The notes under the pieces: model-generated
What the model saw: the letters and a program-made list of their open reading frames with translations, nothing else
The model's database searches: none
What the model was told of the DNA's origin: nothing
Translations under genes and position numbers: made by a program
Part shown: positions 32,790 through 44,800 of the stretch, piece after piece
Layout of the letters: each line of letters opens with the position of its first letter
How positions within the stretch are numbered: position 1 is the first letter of the stretch
Assembly (NCBI GenBank): GCA_025331125.1
Contig: JAOALB010000154.1
Location: forward strand, 58,086 to 122,085
Direction of reading: 5' to 3'
Length of the DNA: 64,000 nucleotides
Source of the DNA: Mycogone perniciosa
Taxonomy: Eukaryota; Ascomycota; Sordariomycetes; Hypocreales; Hypocreaceae

Positions 32790-34016
32790 ATGGCCATAAT
32801 GACCGAGACTGAACCAGCACCTCCTGGAAGTTCACTCGCCCGGTCGGCTCCGTCGCCATTCAATCCCTTTTCGACTATTCCATTAGACGTCGGGCTCCTA
32901 ATCCTTCGCAGCTTGCCAATTGAATCTCACGTATCACTCGCTCTAACATGCAAGTCTCTCTACGCAGAAATTCGTCCTGGAGACTTGCAAAAGCTCGACA
33001 GAGGTAGCCTCACTAAGCTGCTTTCGTGGTTGGCAAGCGATTTGCCACATCGGTATCTTTGTTTTGCCTGCCTTAGATTAATAGCCCTTGGCTCTGGTCA
33101 CGGACGAAGTTGGCAAGTTCAGAGCCACCGATATTGTGCCTCTCGTCTTGTCCTTTCTTGGGCTCTCAACTCCGAGTTCGATCGACTAGTATGGAGACCC
33201 TCACCCGCACGATCAGACTTCCTGGATGACAACGAAATTTTATTTTCTGATGCTCATTCGGTTATGAGGCGGCACCTGTACGGCGACTCATATGGTCTCT
33301 CTATCCAGGCTCTAGAGCGATTCTCCTGTCATAGCCGGTTTCCCGAACCAGGTGCAATCGTCACGGACCCCGTTTACCCCCTTGACCGGCCTCAGCGACT
33401 CTGGGCAAGGCTTAAAATTACCTTTAATCCGCTACCGCCACTCTGGAAGTTCACACAAGGCTGTCATGCCAAGGTCATCAACGATGAGCTTTTTTTGGCT
33501 CGCTTCTATCGAGTTACCGGCCCTCTAGTATCCCCCAAGGCGTTGATGCATGTCATTGAACGCACTCCATTCCTTGTTTGCCGTCATTTAATATGCGCAA
33601 CAAATTCGAACTTTTTGAATAACCCTCCCATGTACACTCATTACATCCCTGAAGTCCACTTTTCACGAGAGGATTCTATGGAATGCGATCAGTCTGTGGC
33701 ATCATGTCTGTGGTGTTTCACGGACTACGCAATCTCTATCCAACGCAACCAAAGATGCAATGATTGGAACGTGGAGCTTACTAGCTATCACCGCCTTGGT
33801 AGCTGTAAAACCCCAAAAGACCCTATTTGGCTTTCCTTGGTGGAAAGTTCGATGCATCAGACCCGTTTCATCGACAGCCAGAGATTTGGCCCGGGAGAAG
33901 TACGAAGACAATGGCATCAGAGCAATGGGGAGGACCTCGAACAAAGCCCCCAATGGGCTACATTTGATGCGAGAGTGTACGACTCTTTGGGAGACCCTCC
34001 GACGGAATGGTGGTAG
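32790..34016 (+). CDS. F-box protein with Cys motifs (family B copy)
   Basis: Intronless, 408 aa, starting at the first ATG in frame (MAIMTETEPAPPG). The F-box is at residues about 32-65 (FSTIPLDVGLLILRSLP...SLALTCKSLYAEI). Further on are RYLCFACLRL, a RRHLYGDSYGLSIQAL block, KVINDELFLAR, a Cys cluster CDQSVASCLWCFTDYAISI, and YHRLGSCKTPKDPIW. These blocks occur in the same order in the F-box gene at 20110, so the two belong to one family. The C-terminal Cys pair looks like a zinc or disulfide site of a fungal F-box subfamily. It would act as an SCF ubiquitin-ligase adaptor by family; the substrate is unknown. Confidence 0.8.
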   Translation: MAIMTETEPAPPGSSLARSAPSPFNPFSTIPLDVGLLILRSLPIESHVSLALTCKSLYAEIRPGDLQKLDRGSLTKLLSWLASDLPHRYLCFACLRLIALGSGHGRSWQVQSHRYCASRLVLSWALNSEFDRLVWRPSPARSDFLDDNEILFSDAHSVMRRHLYGDSYGLSIQALERFSCHSRFPEPGAIVTDPVYPLDRPQRLWARLKITFNPLPPLWKFTQGCHAKVINDELFLARFYRVTGPLVSPKALMHVIERTPFLVCRHLICATNSNFLNNPPMYTHYIPEVHFSREDSMECDQSVASCLWCFTDYAISIQRNQRCNDWNVELTSYHRLGSCKTPKDPIWLSLVESSMHQTRFIDSQRFGPGEVRRQWHQSNGEDLEQSPQWATFDARVYDSLGDPPTEWW

Positions 34017-34970
34017 AGGCACTCATGGCGGACCAATAAGTTACTACCATATTGCAGTTTCAATGAGTCTCCCCCCTTTTTTTTCTTGAACAGCGGACAA
34101 ACTCCCCCGTTCTGTCTATGGCCACATCTTCGGAAGTAGTGCCTACAACCTTCGCCTAATCCTTATTATGAAGCAACCCTAGTGCAACCCGCGAATTTGA
34201 TGCGCTGAACGCGGAGCCGGGCCAGGTCGCGCTCAATAGCAATTTGAGTCCTTCTTGAGAGGCTACGAGCTATTGATGAGCGTTCAGGCATGAGTTGCAT
34301 CCTATAACCGGGTGTATGAGACTTGCAACATGACGGGCCTCGAGGGTTCTCCCTCCATCTTGTATGCAATTTGACAAGGCCGAGCCCCGTTTGATGCTCG
34401 GCATCAAATCCTTGTAGTTGGGATGAAATAGATCAGTCCATCGACAGTCATGCTCAAGTCGCACATCCGAACATTAAAAATCCGAAGCGTTGAATCTCAG
34501 TTCAATCGCTGAAGAAAGCTCCCGAAAGCGATGATAGAGATGTAAGCGACATTGACAATTTATAAGGAGATGGTGTGCAACCACGACTTACATACCCACT
34601 CATTATGTGATGTGTATACGAAGTGATACGACTCTACCACTTCAATTCCCATACCATGAATGCCCAAGCCCCGCAGCACTCCAATTATAGCTGAAAGACT
34701 GAATTGGGTTGTGTCCCCGCGACATTCGCTGCAGGTTGTTGCCAATGATTTTTCGTCATTTTCTTCATGATACAGGTCACATATGGACGCGGATTGCGGG
34801 GGCTCATGTTGACTCTCAGCGCGGGTGAAGGCTCATTATAAAATGACTCCTCCTTTGACTGGCCGCCGCTATTCATTTCGTTCGTCTTTGTTTGTTTCTA
34901 CAACCGATCCAATGATTACTACTATTATACCTTATATGATTGAGAGATCGATACCAAACCTCTTTGTTTT
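34017..34970. other. Intergenic upstream of the toxin-like pseudogene
   Basis: About 950 bp, no gene. A TATA-like TATAAAA at about 34838 lies near the old start of the pseudogene and may be its relic promoter. Confidence 0.45.
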
Positions 34971-37900
34971 ATGATGGCCCCCAAACCATCTGAGAAAGCA
35001 CCCAGCAGTCAGGCCCAGGTAAGCCGTCCCCCCACCTGTAGAACAAAAAAGCCTGACAAAACTATCTTTACATAGCAGTGATGAAGAAAAATTGACGAGC
35101 TTGCAGAATCCTGCAGCATACGGATATATAAGGAAGGGCCTGAGTGGACAGGACGCCACGAATAGTTCAGCAGTGCTGCCACTCCAGGCGGCAAAGCTTC
35201 CACCAGCATCAACTTCAAAGACAGTGCGGGCCAGGGAATTCAAAACACACCTGGCCGGCTAATTACGGATTGAAGCGATAGCCGATCTCTGCGTGAGAAG
35301 TTCAATGTGGACACACGCATGGGAGGCGTGTCGTTCAGCGTCCCCATCCAGACGTCTCCGGGTCGCAGCGGCTTTGGTCCCTCGTTGAGTCTTGCTTATG
35401 ATTCTGGGTCTGCCAGTTCCAATAGTGTGTTTGGTCTTGGATGGCACCTCTCAGACGTCAACAGCATTGCCCGGAAGACATCCGTCATGATCTCAGTTTA
35501 TGATAATGACCAAGACACGTTCGTCCATTCGCGGGTAGGGGACCTTGTCCCGGTCATGCAACCAGGAAGTGACGAGCCTGTTGAATGGGATAAAAAGGTT
35601 AGGACTAGCAATTACCGTGTAAGAATGTATCGGCCTCGAGTAGAATCGGATCCGGTACGAGTGGAATGCTGGAGCTCTCTGGACAACTCCGGTAAAATGC
35701 ATTGGAAAACCATTGAGTCTGGAAACAAGACGACAATATTTGGCCAAGACACCAGCTCACAGATTTCCTCCTATCACGGCACGGCCGGTGACGGAGGGCT
35801 GGAATTGCTGTTCTCATGGCTGGTAAATGAGGCGTATGACAGCCAAGGGAACCACATGGTATTTTCTTATAAGACTGAGCCTCAGCCTGCTCTGACAGCA
35901 AGTGTTGCGGACAAAGTATATGAGAACAATCGCAATGCCACCTCCCAGCGCTACCTGAAACGCATAAAATATGGAAGTAAGAAGCCGAATCGGGATCTGA
36001 AGGACTGGGGGGTCTTGAATGCCTCTCCCCAAGACGACCAGTGGCACTGGATGTTCGAAGTGGTCTTTGACTACAGTGAGCATCCTGGCGAGTATTCGAC
36101 AACCCAAGAAGATCCAACTGGATGGGTACTACGTCCGGATCCATTTCAGTTCACATAAGTGGCTTCGAAATCCGCACGTATCGTTTGTGCCGGCGTGTGC
36201 TCATGTTCCATCATTTTGAGGAGTTGAAGCGTCAAGACTATCTCGTAGCCACCACTGAGTTCGAATATGAAACAGACGCCAAGTCTGGGGAATCTGTGCT
36301 TCGTTCTTGCATCCAATGTGGCTACCAGCTAAACGGTGAGAATTTATCGCGCGTTCGACTGCCCGCCAGCGAGTTCGAATACTGGACATCTCCAGACGTG
36401 GGCGGCATATCGGTGGAAGAATTTGAGCTGGATCTCTCCGGTCCTTCGACACCTGGAGTGCAATGGGTCGACCTAAATGGCGATGGTACCCCTGGTATTC
36501 TTGCTCGCGTCCCAGGCAGGGGCTGGTACTATCACGGAAACGAAAGTGGTGATACACCGGCATTTGGAGCGGCCACATTGGTATCTCACTTTCCCAGCGT
36601 GGTTGATTCGGATGATTGGAGCTTTGAGGACTTGACTGGTAACGGCAACTTGGACGTGGCATATGCGAACCCCGAGGGCCATGTCTGGGGCTTCTATGAA
36701 CGACAGGATGGTGGGGAATGGTCCAGCTTTGTGCCATTCGAATCGTATCCAACCGCATACTTCAACTCAGACCCTGGTTTCCATAAGGTGGATCTGAATG
36801 GTGATGGTCATGCGGATATCCTACAGCTATTGCCTCAACAAAATGATGAGTTTGGTTAGTATCCATCGCGCTGAAAAGCGAACATCAGGAACACCGCCTT
36901 TACCATCCGGAGAGGGAAAACTCCTCATACTGACGAATCCCCCTTTCCTGGCGGACAACACGAGCTTCTCCCCTCTTCACATCTGGATGGCCGACATCAC
37001 TGGATCCGGTACCGCAGATTTGATCTATCTCCCCCCAGAGGGTGGTGTTCGTGTGTACTACAACCAGTCGGGAAATGTCTGGAGCGATGCGCATGTTCTG
37101 TCTACATTCCCTCCCCTGGACCAATTATGTGCCGTAGATCTTTTTGACATTGGTGGCCGAGGCACGCAGTGTCTATGATGGACGTCTGACCACCTCAGCC
37201 GAAGCACTGGGTCAACTACCTAAACAGTGCGTTACATTGATCTGATGGGAGGACACAACCCCGGGTTGATGACAAGGTGTTCTAATGGGGTTGGTGGCGA
37301 AGTCGAGATGATCTACCATTCTTCCACGCACTATCATCAGGAGGATAAGCGTGCTGGAAGGCCATGGGCGACGAAGCTGCCGTTTCCCATCCACTGTGTG
37401 GAACAAATGGTCACAAAAGATGTTGTCGCCCAAACGGCCTGTACTACACGTTATTCCTACCACGATAGCTACTATGACCATGTCGAACGACAGTTCCACG
37501 GCTTTCAGATGGTTGAGACGTGGGATGCTGAAAACTTCTCTAGTGTGTCCACAAAGAAATTCCACCGACCCCCGGCTCACACAAAGACGTGGTTCTACCT
37601 TGGGATGCAACGAATAGATGAGGCAACTGCGCTGCCTGGATGCTACCAGATCGACCAGCCCCAGCAGAGTCCCTTGCTCTCCGCGAAAATTCATGCCAAG
37701 GTATCTGCTCAGCAGCTGGCCGTCGAAGACATCAAAGACGCATTTAGCACTTGCAGGTCAGCAGCGCCGGCAAGAAGTCTTCAGTGATGATGGATCGTTG
37801 ATGAGTGTTGTTCCCTACCTTGTCTCGTAGCAGACATTCGAGGTGGTGATGCATCAGGCAGTCCTTCACGGCCAACAGCAAGGGATTTTCAGGGTGAACA

Positions 37901-39600
37901 GGCGTGAAGAGCTTACCTCGCATTACGAAAGAGAGCTGGACGAGGCCACAGTACAGCACTCTTTTATACTACAGACCGACGATTATGGGAACGTCTGCAG
38001 CCAGGTTGCAATTAATTACGGAAAGCCTGACAGCAAGCTAGAGAAGGATGAAGATCGTCAAAAGCGGCAAGAAACCATCATTTCCTATACGGAAACAGAT
38101 CATACCAACGCCTTTGATCTGCTTGCATCACCAGGCTCGACTCAAGGCGGTTATTTCCAGGCTCCTCTCCCGTCTGAGGTTCGCCAGTATCGTGTATTTC
38201 CAGGATCTTCTTGGATCTGCAACTCACTAGCGCGATACGACTGTGAAACCCTAGCCGGATCAATTTCAGAGATTAAGGGTGATCCGCCTACTGGAAGCTC
38301 GGAAAAGGGGTACTCAATAATACTCCTCTCAAAAACCCGTACGTGGTACAGTAAGACAGATCTCACTGGGTCACTGCCCGAGAACAAGTTGGAGCAATTC
38401 TCGATTGAGTATCAGAGCTACCGTCTTGCATTGACCAAAGAGCTCCTCGAGACAACACTGAAAGACGGCGAAGCTCCATTACTGGACCCAAAGGCTCTTA
38501 GTAAAGAGCTCTCTAACGGCGGATACATGCAACTAGACAACCGGACTGATGAGTGGTGGGCACCATCCACACACGCAAACTGTTCAAGTGTGATATCGAC
38601 GATGACAGCCCCTACAGCAGTCTGGCTGCTGCCCGATCACACTTTTACCTTTCCAACACAGAAATTGATCAATTCAACAACGTTTCGCACCAGGAGTTAG
38701 ACAAATACTAACTCCTCACGGAGAAATCCATCGACGCGGTTAAAAACGAGACTGTGTTCGAGAATGAATAAGTTCATTTACAAGCGACCTTGATCACGGA
38801 TGCCAATGGAAACCGAACCCAGACTGTGTTCAATCCGTGCGGTCGGCCTGTCGGTGCAGCAGTTGTGGGAAAGACGACAGAGGCACTTGGAGATAGCCTT
38901 GATGGCTTCTCGGTTGAGCTTTCTCAGGATCGATTAGATCAGTTCATAGAGGACCCATCAGGGCCGATAGCTGCACAACTGTTGCGAAATGCAGGTAGGA
39001 GGGCCATATATCATGATCTTTTTGGAAGGGACACGAATCAGAAGCCCGAAAAGATCATCCCTGCCTTTCATGCAGAGCTGGTCCGCGACACCTACTACAA
39101 AGACGATAGTGGCAAAGCCGTTTCTTCGCAAATAGCCGTCGATATCATCTATCTGGATGGGCACGGAGAGGCAATTCAGAAATTATCGCTCTCCGGGAAT
39201 TCCGGGGCCATAAATGCATGGCAATTCAGCGGTTGGGTGATCCGCGACAATAAGCGTCAGCCGGTCCAGGAGTTTCATCCGTTTGAGACTTTAACACACG
39301 ATTTCCATCCTCAGGTGGATAGCTCGTTAGTTCCCGCTACAACACTTCTGCGAGATCCCTTGGATCGAGTCGTTGCGGTCTTGAACGCTAATCATACATG
39401 GAGTAAAATTCAGCTCACACCATGGATTCAGGTGGTATATGACGCTGGCGATACCGTCAAAACAGATAACCTGGCGACTGACAAGGATGTAGGGGGCTAC
39501 TTTGCCATGATAGACCAGGACTCGGTCTTGCAGCGGGTCAAGATCAGGGAGGAGACCCTGAGCAGTTTGCCTGGTACTCTGTGGACAACCGACGACTTAC
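34971..39600 (+). pseudogene. Broken Tc/SpvB-type insecticidal-toxin B-subunit homologue
   Basis: In bacteria such as Photorhabdus, Tc B subunits form the shell that holds and delivers a toxic C part. A short first exon (34971 or 34974..35018) precedes a probable 88 bp intron. Recognisable parts follow: the SpvB N-terminal domain (35307-36158, MGGVSFSVPIQTSPGRSG); the TcdB middle region (36122-37178) with DLNGDG propeller-like repeats; and later middle-region pieces at 37227-37787, 37757-38700 and 38790-39590. Breaks: a frameshift near 35200; a stop at 35271; shifts near 36150 and 36860; a TAG at 36857; shifts near 37170-37225 and 37757; a TAG at 37828; a shift before 38700; TAA stops near 38714 and 38768; a shift near 39590. 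Rhs-type C-terminal repeats are missing. It cannot make a working toxin. Confidence 0.85.
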
Positions 39601-40079
39601 AGTGCTCAAGACTGCTATGCCTGACTCAGATGTGCCAATTCGAGCTGAAATTGCCGATACGGCCGAGCTCAATAGAGCCACTGGGACGAGTGTTGGACAA
39701 CGCCAGAGTGAGGGGTCCTCTGAACTAATTGATGAGAGCTGCCGAGTGAGAAACAGCACCAGAGTTGATGATCCAGACAGGGTGGGTGTGATCAACAGAA
39801 GAATAAAGAAGATGTGGAAAGATGAAGGGTATTTTCCGATTTTCCAAATGGACCACAGTAAACGATGGTTCCGGAATTGAGCTGCGGCCACCTGTGATAG
39901 ATGGTTGGGAGGGCGGAGGACGAGGCGGTTTCAGGGGAGGACGGGGCGGAGGGAGGGGAGCGAGAGGAGGAGGAGCGAGAGGAGGTTTCAATGGCGGAGC
40001 GCGAGGCAGATTCAATCGAGGAGGACAAGGATGGCGAGGAGGCCAAGGGGGATTCAACAGAAGGCGAGGAGGATTCTGA
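39540..40079 (+). pseudogene. Fragment with DNRRL motif and Gly/Arg-rich (RGG) tail
   Basis: Directly after the toxin-like relic, one frame (39542-39880) reads through WYSVDNRRLTVLK and VPIRAEIADTAELN before a stop. A DNRRL motif inside a short basic domain is seen in ParB-like and Rhs-linked proteins of bacteria and fungi, so this may be a separate gene remnant rather than part of the toxin homologue. An overlapping frame (39822-40079) encodes PPVIDGWEGGGRGG and then a dense run of RGG/RG repeats ending RRRGGF and a stop. RGG tails usually bind RNA or mediate assembly. One frameshift, or a missed intron, separates the two parts. Low certainty on identity. Confidence 0.42.
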
Positions 40080-40766
40080 GCGCAGTGCAGAAGCCATCGC
40101 ACTTGTTTCGGTGATTGTTCTTCTATTGCGGACTAAAAAAAAGGTGCGGAAGAGCGAAATGGATTTTGAGAACTCCGTCCCATATGAGACCCTCGCTCAT
40201 GTCTTTTGAAGGACAATATTTGTCCACGGCGCCGGAATATATGTACTTCACTATACATTCCAGTGCAGGAGTTTCCAAAGAGGCATCTGGGCAGTCTGGT
40301 ATAAGTCCAAACTTTCTCTCGCCATTCCATTGCCCCCCTATCCCCAAGGTCTCTATGATGGATTTACACATGCCTTAGTGACTATATAAGTTCACCAAAG
40401 TCCATATCGTAGAGGGGCAATTGGGATGATTGCGGTGTGAACCTCATTTAGAGCTCTGAAGGCACCAACTCGCCATTGTGTCTGTTGATGAAGCTAGAGA
40501 GCTCCGGACTGGTCACCTTCGGTTGCCATCGCAATACTACCAGACCGCTTAAATCTCTGTAATAGGTGAACTAAAATGACGTTTCCATCTCAGTAACAAT
40601 GCATGCAGGTACCTAGGTAGTTACATATTAATTTTTTGCGTAGGCTAATTACTATTGACTGCCTGCTTCCAACCCATCCATCCAACCAAGGAATAAATCA
40701 TGATTCGTTCAAAGACAGGTTCCGCAATATATACAGAGAAAATACCTTGACCATTAAATATTTTTA
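40080..40766. other. Intergenic
   Basis: About 690 bp between the RGG fragment and the downstream membrane-protein gene. It has an AT-rich patch near 40610-40640. No gene seen. Confidence 0.5.
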
Positions 40767-41897
40767 TCATGTCCCGAATTCCACATGCCGATGAAATACT
40801 ACCTCCGAGCTGAACAGCGCACGGCGGGGTGATTGTGGCAGCCCAGCCTCTTCATCCGCTTCTGGAAAGGCTTTATGTCTCTCATCAATCCTCCGCAGTT
40901 CTGTGTCAATATATTCGTCTCTAGTTGGAGTGAAACAAGTGCTGCCGCTCATATTCTCCGGCACCGGCTCCAGTTTGGAGTCCCGGCCCGAGCCGTGATG
41001 TTGCCACTGACCCAGTGGACTTGTTGATGCGTATGCATGTCTTGAATCGGGTCTTTCTTGGTAAGTATTCCAATTTCGAGCCCGAGGCAGGGTTTGTAGC
41101 TGCTCCTTGCGTGATTTGCGAAGTAGGAAGTAGGGCAAGCCAAAGCACGCGATGATTGAGCCGACTATTAGAGCGCCGACAATGATGCCTGCAATGGCGC
41201 CGGGGCCCAAATTTGCACTACTTTGCGCACCTCCTGTTGATGTGGCTGCTGCCGGCGCAATTGATACCGCAGTTGGCGTGACTCCCGGACTGAGAGGATG
41301 TGTCTCAAGAACTGAGAGATCTGAATCGCGCCATCGTACTTGGACGGGATATAAACTATGGGAAAAGGAGGTTGTAACGTATAGGGGTGACAATGTGGTT
41401 GTAGTAATGACTTTTTCCGTGGAGGTGATGGTGGTCTCGAGATTGATAAGATTAGACTGTACGGCTGTCGTGGAGCCAAAACACCAGTGCGAGCTGGACA
41501 AAACCTGGAGTGTGTAGTTGCTGTGGGCAGGCGTTAGAAGGTGTCACGAGTTGTCTAAATTACGTTGTACTCACGCTGGACAGCACACGATTGCCGTCTC
41601 TCCAGGGTCAACCGGAGGACCAAACAATGGCGGTCGAGTCGCCACGCTCATCATTCCTGATGGGCAGATGGCGGGGGAGTAATATGAAGCATTGTTCCAG
41701 TAGAGGTCCCAATGGTCGGGCATACACGAAGACTCTCTATAATAGAGAGATGCGTTGTCGATACAGGATGCTGGCGGAGTAAATATTGTTGTCAAGGCAC
41801 CAGCCGGAGCTGTGCCATTATGCGGTACTGTAGGAGGCGGAGTCGGAGTCGGAGTCGGAGTGGTCCCAGTCAAAGTCGGGGCCGAAGTGGGGTTCAT
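40767..41897 (-). CDS. Ser/Thr-rich single-pass membrane protein
   Basis: Exons 41897..41575 and 41520..40767 (54 bp intron, GTGAGT...CCACAG) give 358 aa from the first ATG in frame (MNPTSAPTLTG). The open frame continues upstream without ATG, so a further 5' exon with a signal peptide is possible. The N-terminal half is Thr/Pro/Ser-rich with a TPTPTPTPPP run and a Cys-containing ectodomain (PASCIDNASLYYRESSC, WDLYWNN, ETAIVCCPA). Then comes one transmembrane helix (AIAGIIVGALIVGSIIACFG) followed by a basic stop-transfer (LLRKSRK) and a polar cytosolic tail of about 120 residues. The layout resembles fungal WSC/Mid2-like surface sensors, though no WSC signature is evident. Function unknown. 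Confidence 0.7.
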
Positions 41898-44800
41898 CGT
41901 GGATGACCCGGAAAGCCGGAGCCCGATCACCGCACGGCGTTCGTCACTGCTCTCTTGGTACCGCAAAAAACAGGTTCTTCTTCGAGATGATTTCTTGTTT
42001 GAATCAAGAATAATGGAGCGTTACATTCGCAAAGTAGAAGAAAACCCACTGTCGAGGGCACGAGAGACAGTACTAATAGGACGATGAACGGTTTGTCGTT
42101 CCCACGCACAGACGTTCGCGCCGCCCTGGTGGCTGTCTGCTATGAACTCTTAGGAAACAAGTTCGAGCGCCACGCACAATGCCAACGCTAATCGCCCTAT
42201 TTAAGAAGAGACCATTGATGTTTGGTGCATCCACCATATTGGTGCGCGGCTTGGTCCATTCCGTTCTAGCCAGTCCAAAGGGGGCTATGACGGTGTGGCA
42301 GATGTTGCCCTTATTTCCATCTCATTTGTGGAATACGACGTTCAGCTGTCAACGGTCGTGGCGTATCGAGGCTTCGGACTATTGCCAGCACGATTCATTG
42401 CAACCATACTCAGTATAAGCCAGAAAGTATGCCAAGAGAAGGGAGAAGAAGTGCGTAATCGAAAATGCCTTGGGACGGGCGTTTTTGGCACATGACTCAT
42501 ATTGACAACTACAACTCATTCCAATGAGGCGCTTCGTTGACCCAACTTGCTGAGTCTTAATTACCTAACGGTAGAAAAAATGTAGACGTCTGAGAGGAAA
42601 GACAAAACTCCCTCGTTGCCTACTGGGGCGACTCGTGAACATCTGAAGCACCCCAGAGAATTCCCAAGAAAGTCTCAGATCAGTACGTGTCCGTCTCAAA
42701 AGTCTTTACCAATCGTCGCATCACATTTGATCGACTTGGTCTTCATCAAGCACTCCATGCGGAATGTGGCGGACAGAAAGGATTCACATTTGATGTCACC
42801 ATTAGCCCTCGACATTCCAGGGTGGTCGAAATAGGCAATTATTGAAGGGGCACGAACGAAACTAAAATTGGACCGGAAAGACCATCAAACCATTTAGTGG
42901 ACTGTATGGAGTTGGCAATCGGGTCATCGAAAGCAATTGGAGAGGGAACCCACGGTGCTCTGGCAACAACATTCAAAATATTGTACCACAGGCTAAGGGG
43001 GTCCAGAATTGATAGAAAGTTAGAGGAACGGAAATACGAGCATATTTTATCCCCCACAACGAGAAAATGTACAGCCATGCTACTAGTATTACATCAATGC
43101 GAAACTAAAGAATGAAGTGGTCAAATGCCGAATTCCCGATGCAAGACACCTAGGCACTCGTAATCCTGACTGAAAATATTAGAAGCATCCCGTAATAGTA
43201 TGCGCTATTCGCGAGTACTATCCCGTGTTTCTTCACACCTTACGGTGTACAACGAAAGCGGATTGGCAGTTCAAGTTACACTAGTCTTCCATAAGTCCAA
43301 GGGTCAAAATACGTAGTCACGACGCCTCCGGCACTTATCAGTTGGGTACTATGGATCATAATTTCCATTTACGTTGGTAGTACTCCGTAAATGTTAGGCT
43401 GATAACTACTTGCAACACTAAGGCAATGGGGTGGCACCCCCAATATAACCCCCGGTATTGATATGGATGCGAAATGTGCGCTTCTCTGGGCAAAGCCTAA
43501 ACACGATTGCGTTGTTAATGACTGGGTATTATAGACAGGTAATATTTGATGTTACATGAAATGATATCAAGAAGGATGTCGCCCGGTCTGGCCTGCTGGC
43601 GGACATTTGCTCCGTTCCGTATTAATCACCGGAACCTCCGGCGGAACGGGCCCGCCGGGTCGGCCCGCCCTGATAAATTGAGGCCGCGTAGCATCGTTTC
43701 TCGCCGTCATTCCTTCGGCAGGGTTTTGACAAAGGTCCTCCTGGTAGTAATGGTCATACTAGTATTTTTCTTCCAAAATCTCAAACGCATCTTAGAAGGA
43801 GTTTACTGGATGGGCATCTTGCTGAAGAGGCATTCACCGCGTCAGTGTCAAAAGCGGAAACGTCCTCTCCGATGGGCTGTGATAGCCACGCGATCCTTTC
43901 GGCCCGTAAACTCCCCAGTGGATAGGATACCAACAATCCAACCCAATAGTACTCCGTACTGGATATTCCGATTCTACGAGTACACCCATCAGTCTCTGCT
44001 CGCCTCTGGAGCGGGAATTGGAAACAGATTACCCGAACATCGCGATGCTTGCAGCTATGGCGTGTGTCCTGAATCGGGCACATTCTCGTTTTGTTAGCCT
44101 TGGGTCAATCCCGTTGTTTTAAAATTTAGGTAAGAAAGTTGAAACTCGTATTGAGATTGAGGCTTAGTCGGAATCACCGGATAAAGCGAGCTGCCGGTTA
44201 AACACACGGCTTCACGTTCCTGCATCCGATGCATCATTCGGCGACCTAAGGTGAAAAAAGTTGTGACCTATGTCGGCTGGGTAGCTTACCAAGAGATGGC
44301 AAAGCCTCGCGAGTTCAGCATGTCAGGCGTTTTTCGTGAGAGGTGATAGGCCAAACCCTCTGCCCCAGGCGCAAAACCAGTCCCCTTTTGCATCCCAAAG
44401 CAAAGGGGGATGGTGATTCATACGATAGCATCTGGCTCCGCTCCCGCTTTGCCCAAAAAAGAAGATTGAAGATTGTAAAACCCTGGTCTGAAACCGACGA
44501 GCCGCGAATGGCGATTATATTCTTGTGTTGATAGGTCATAGTTTGCATGAAGGATGCAGCCTCCTGGGCCATATAATTTGTAATCCTTGATGGCTCCACG
44601 AATCAATTAGAGAAACCACGAGTAACTATATGCGGAAAATGAAACCTGGATTATAGAAATCGGATGATTTTGAGTATGTAATAAATATGAGTAAGGACCC
44701 TTACAGGGTCCCGTCCGAAAACCGACCCCTGGCAATATGAGAATCCGGAGTAAGAGATGCGGGGACGTGCCTCTTCGCACTCCGTGCTCTGTACTCCGTA

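Noticed and set aside
39901..40102. Proline-rich or acidic readings opposite and beside the RGG stretch
   Set aside because: They are shadows of the Gly/Arg-rich repeat in other frames, not independent genes.
43546..44097. 183-codon open frame in the gene-poor region
   Set aside because: No recognisable domain, no usual start context, odd composition, and surrounding sequence shows repeats and motif copies; likely chance.
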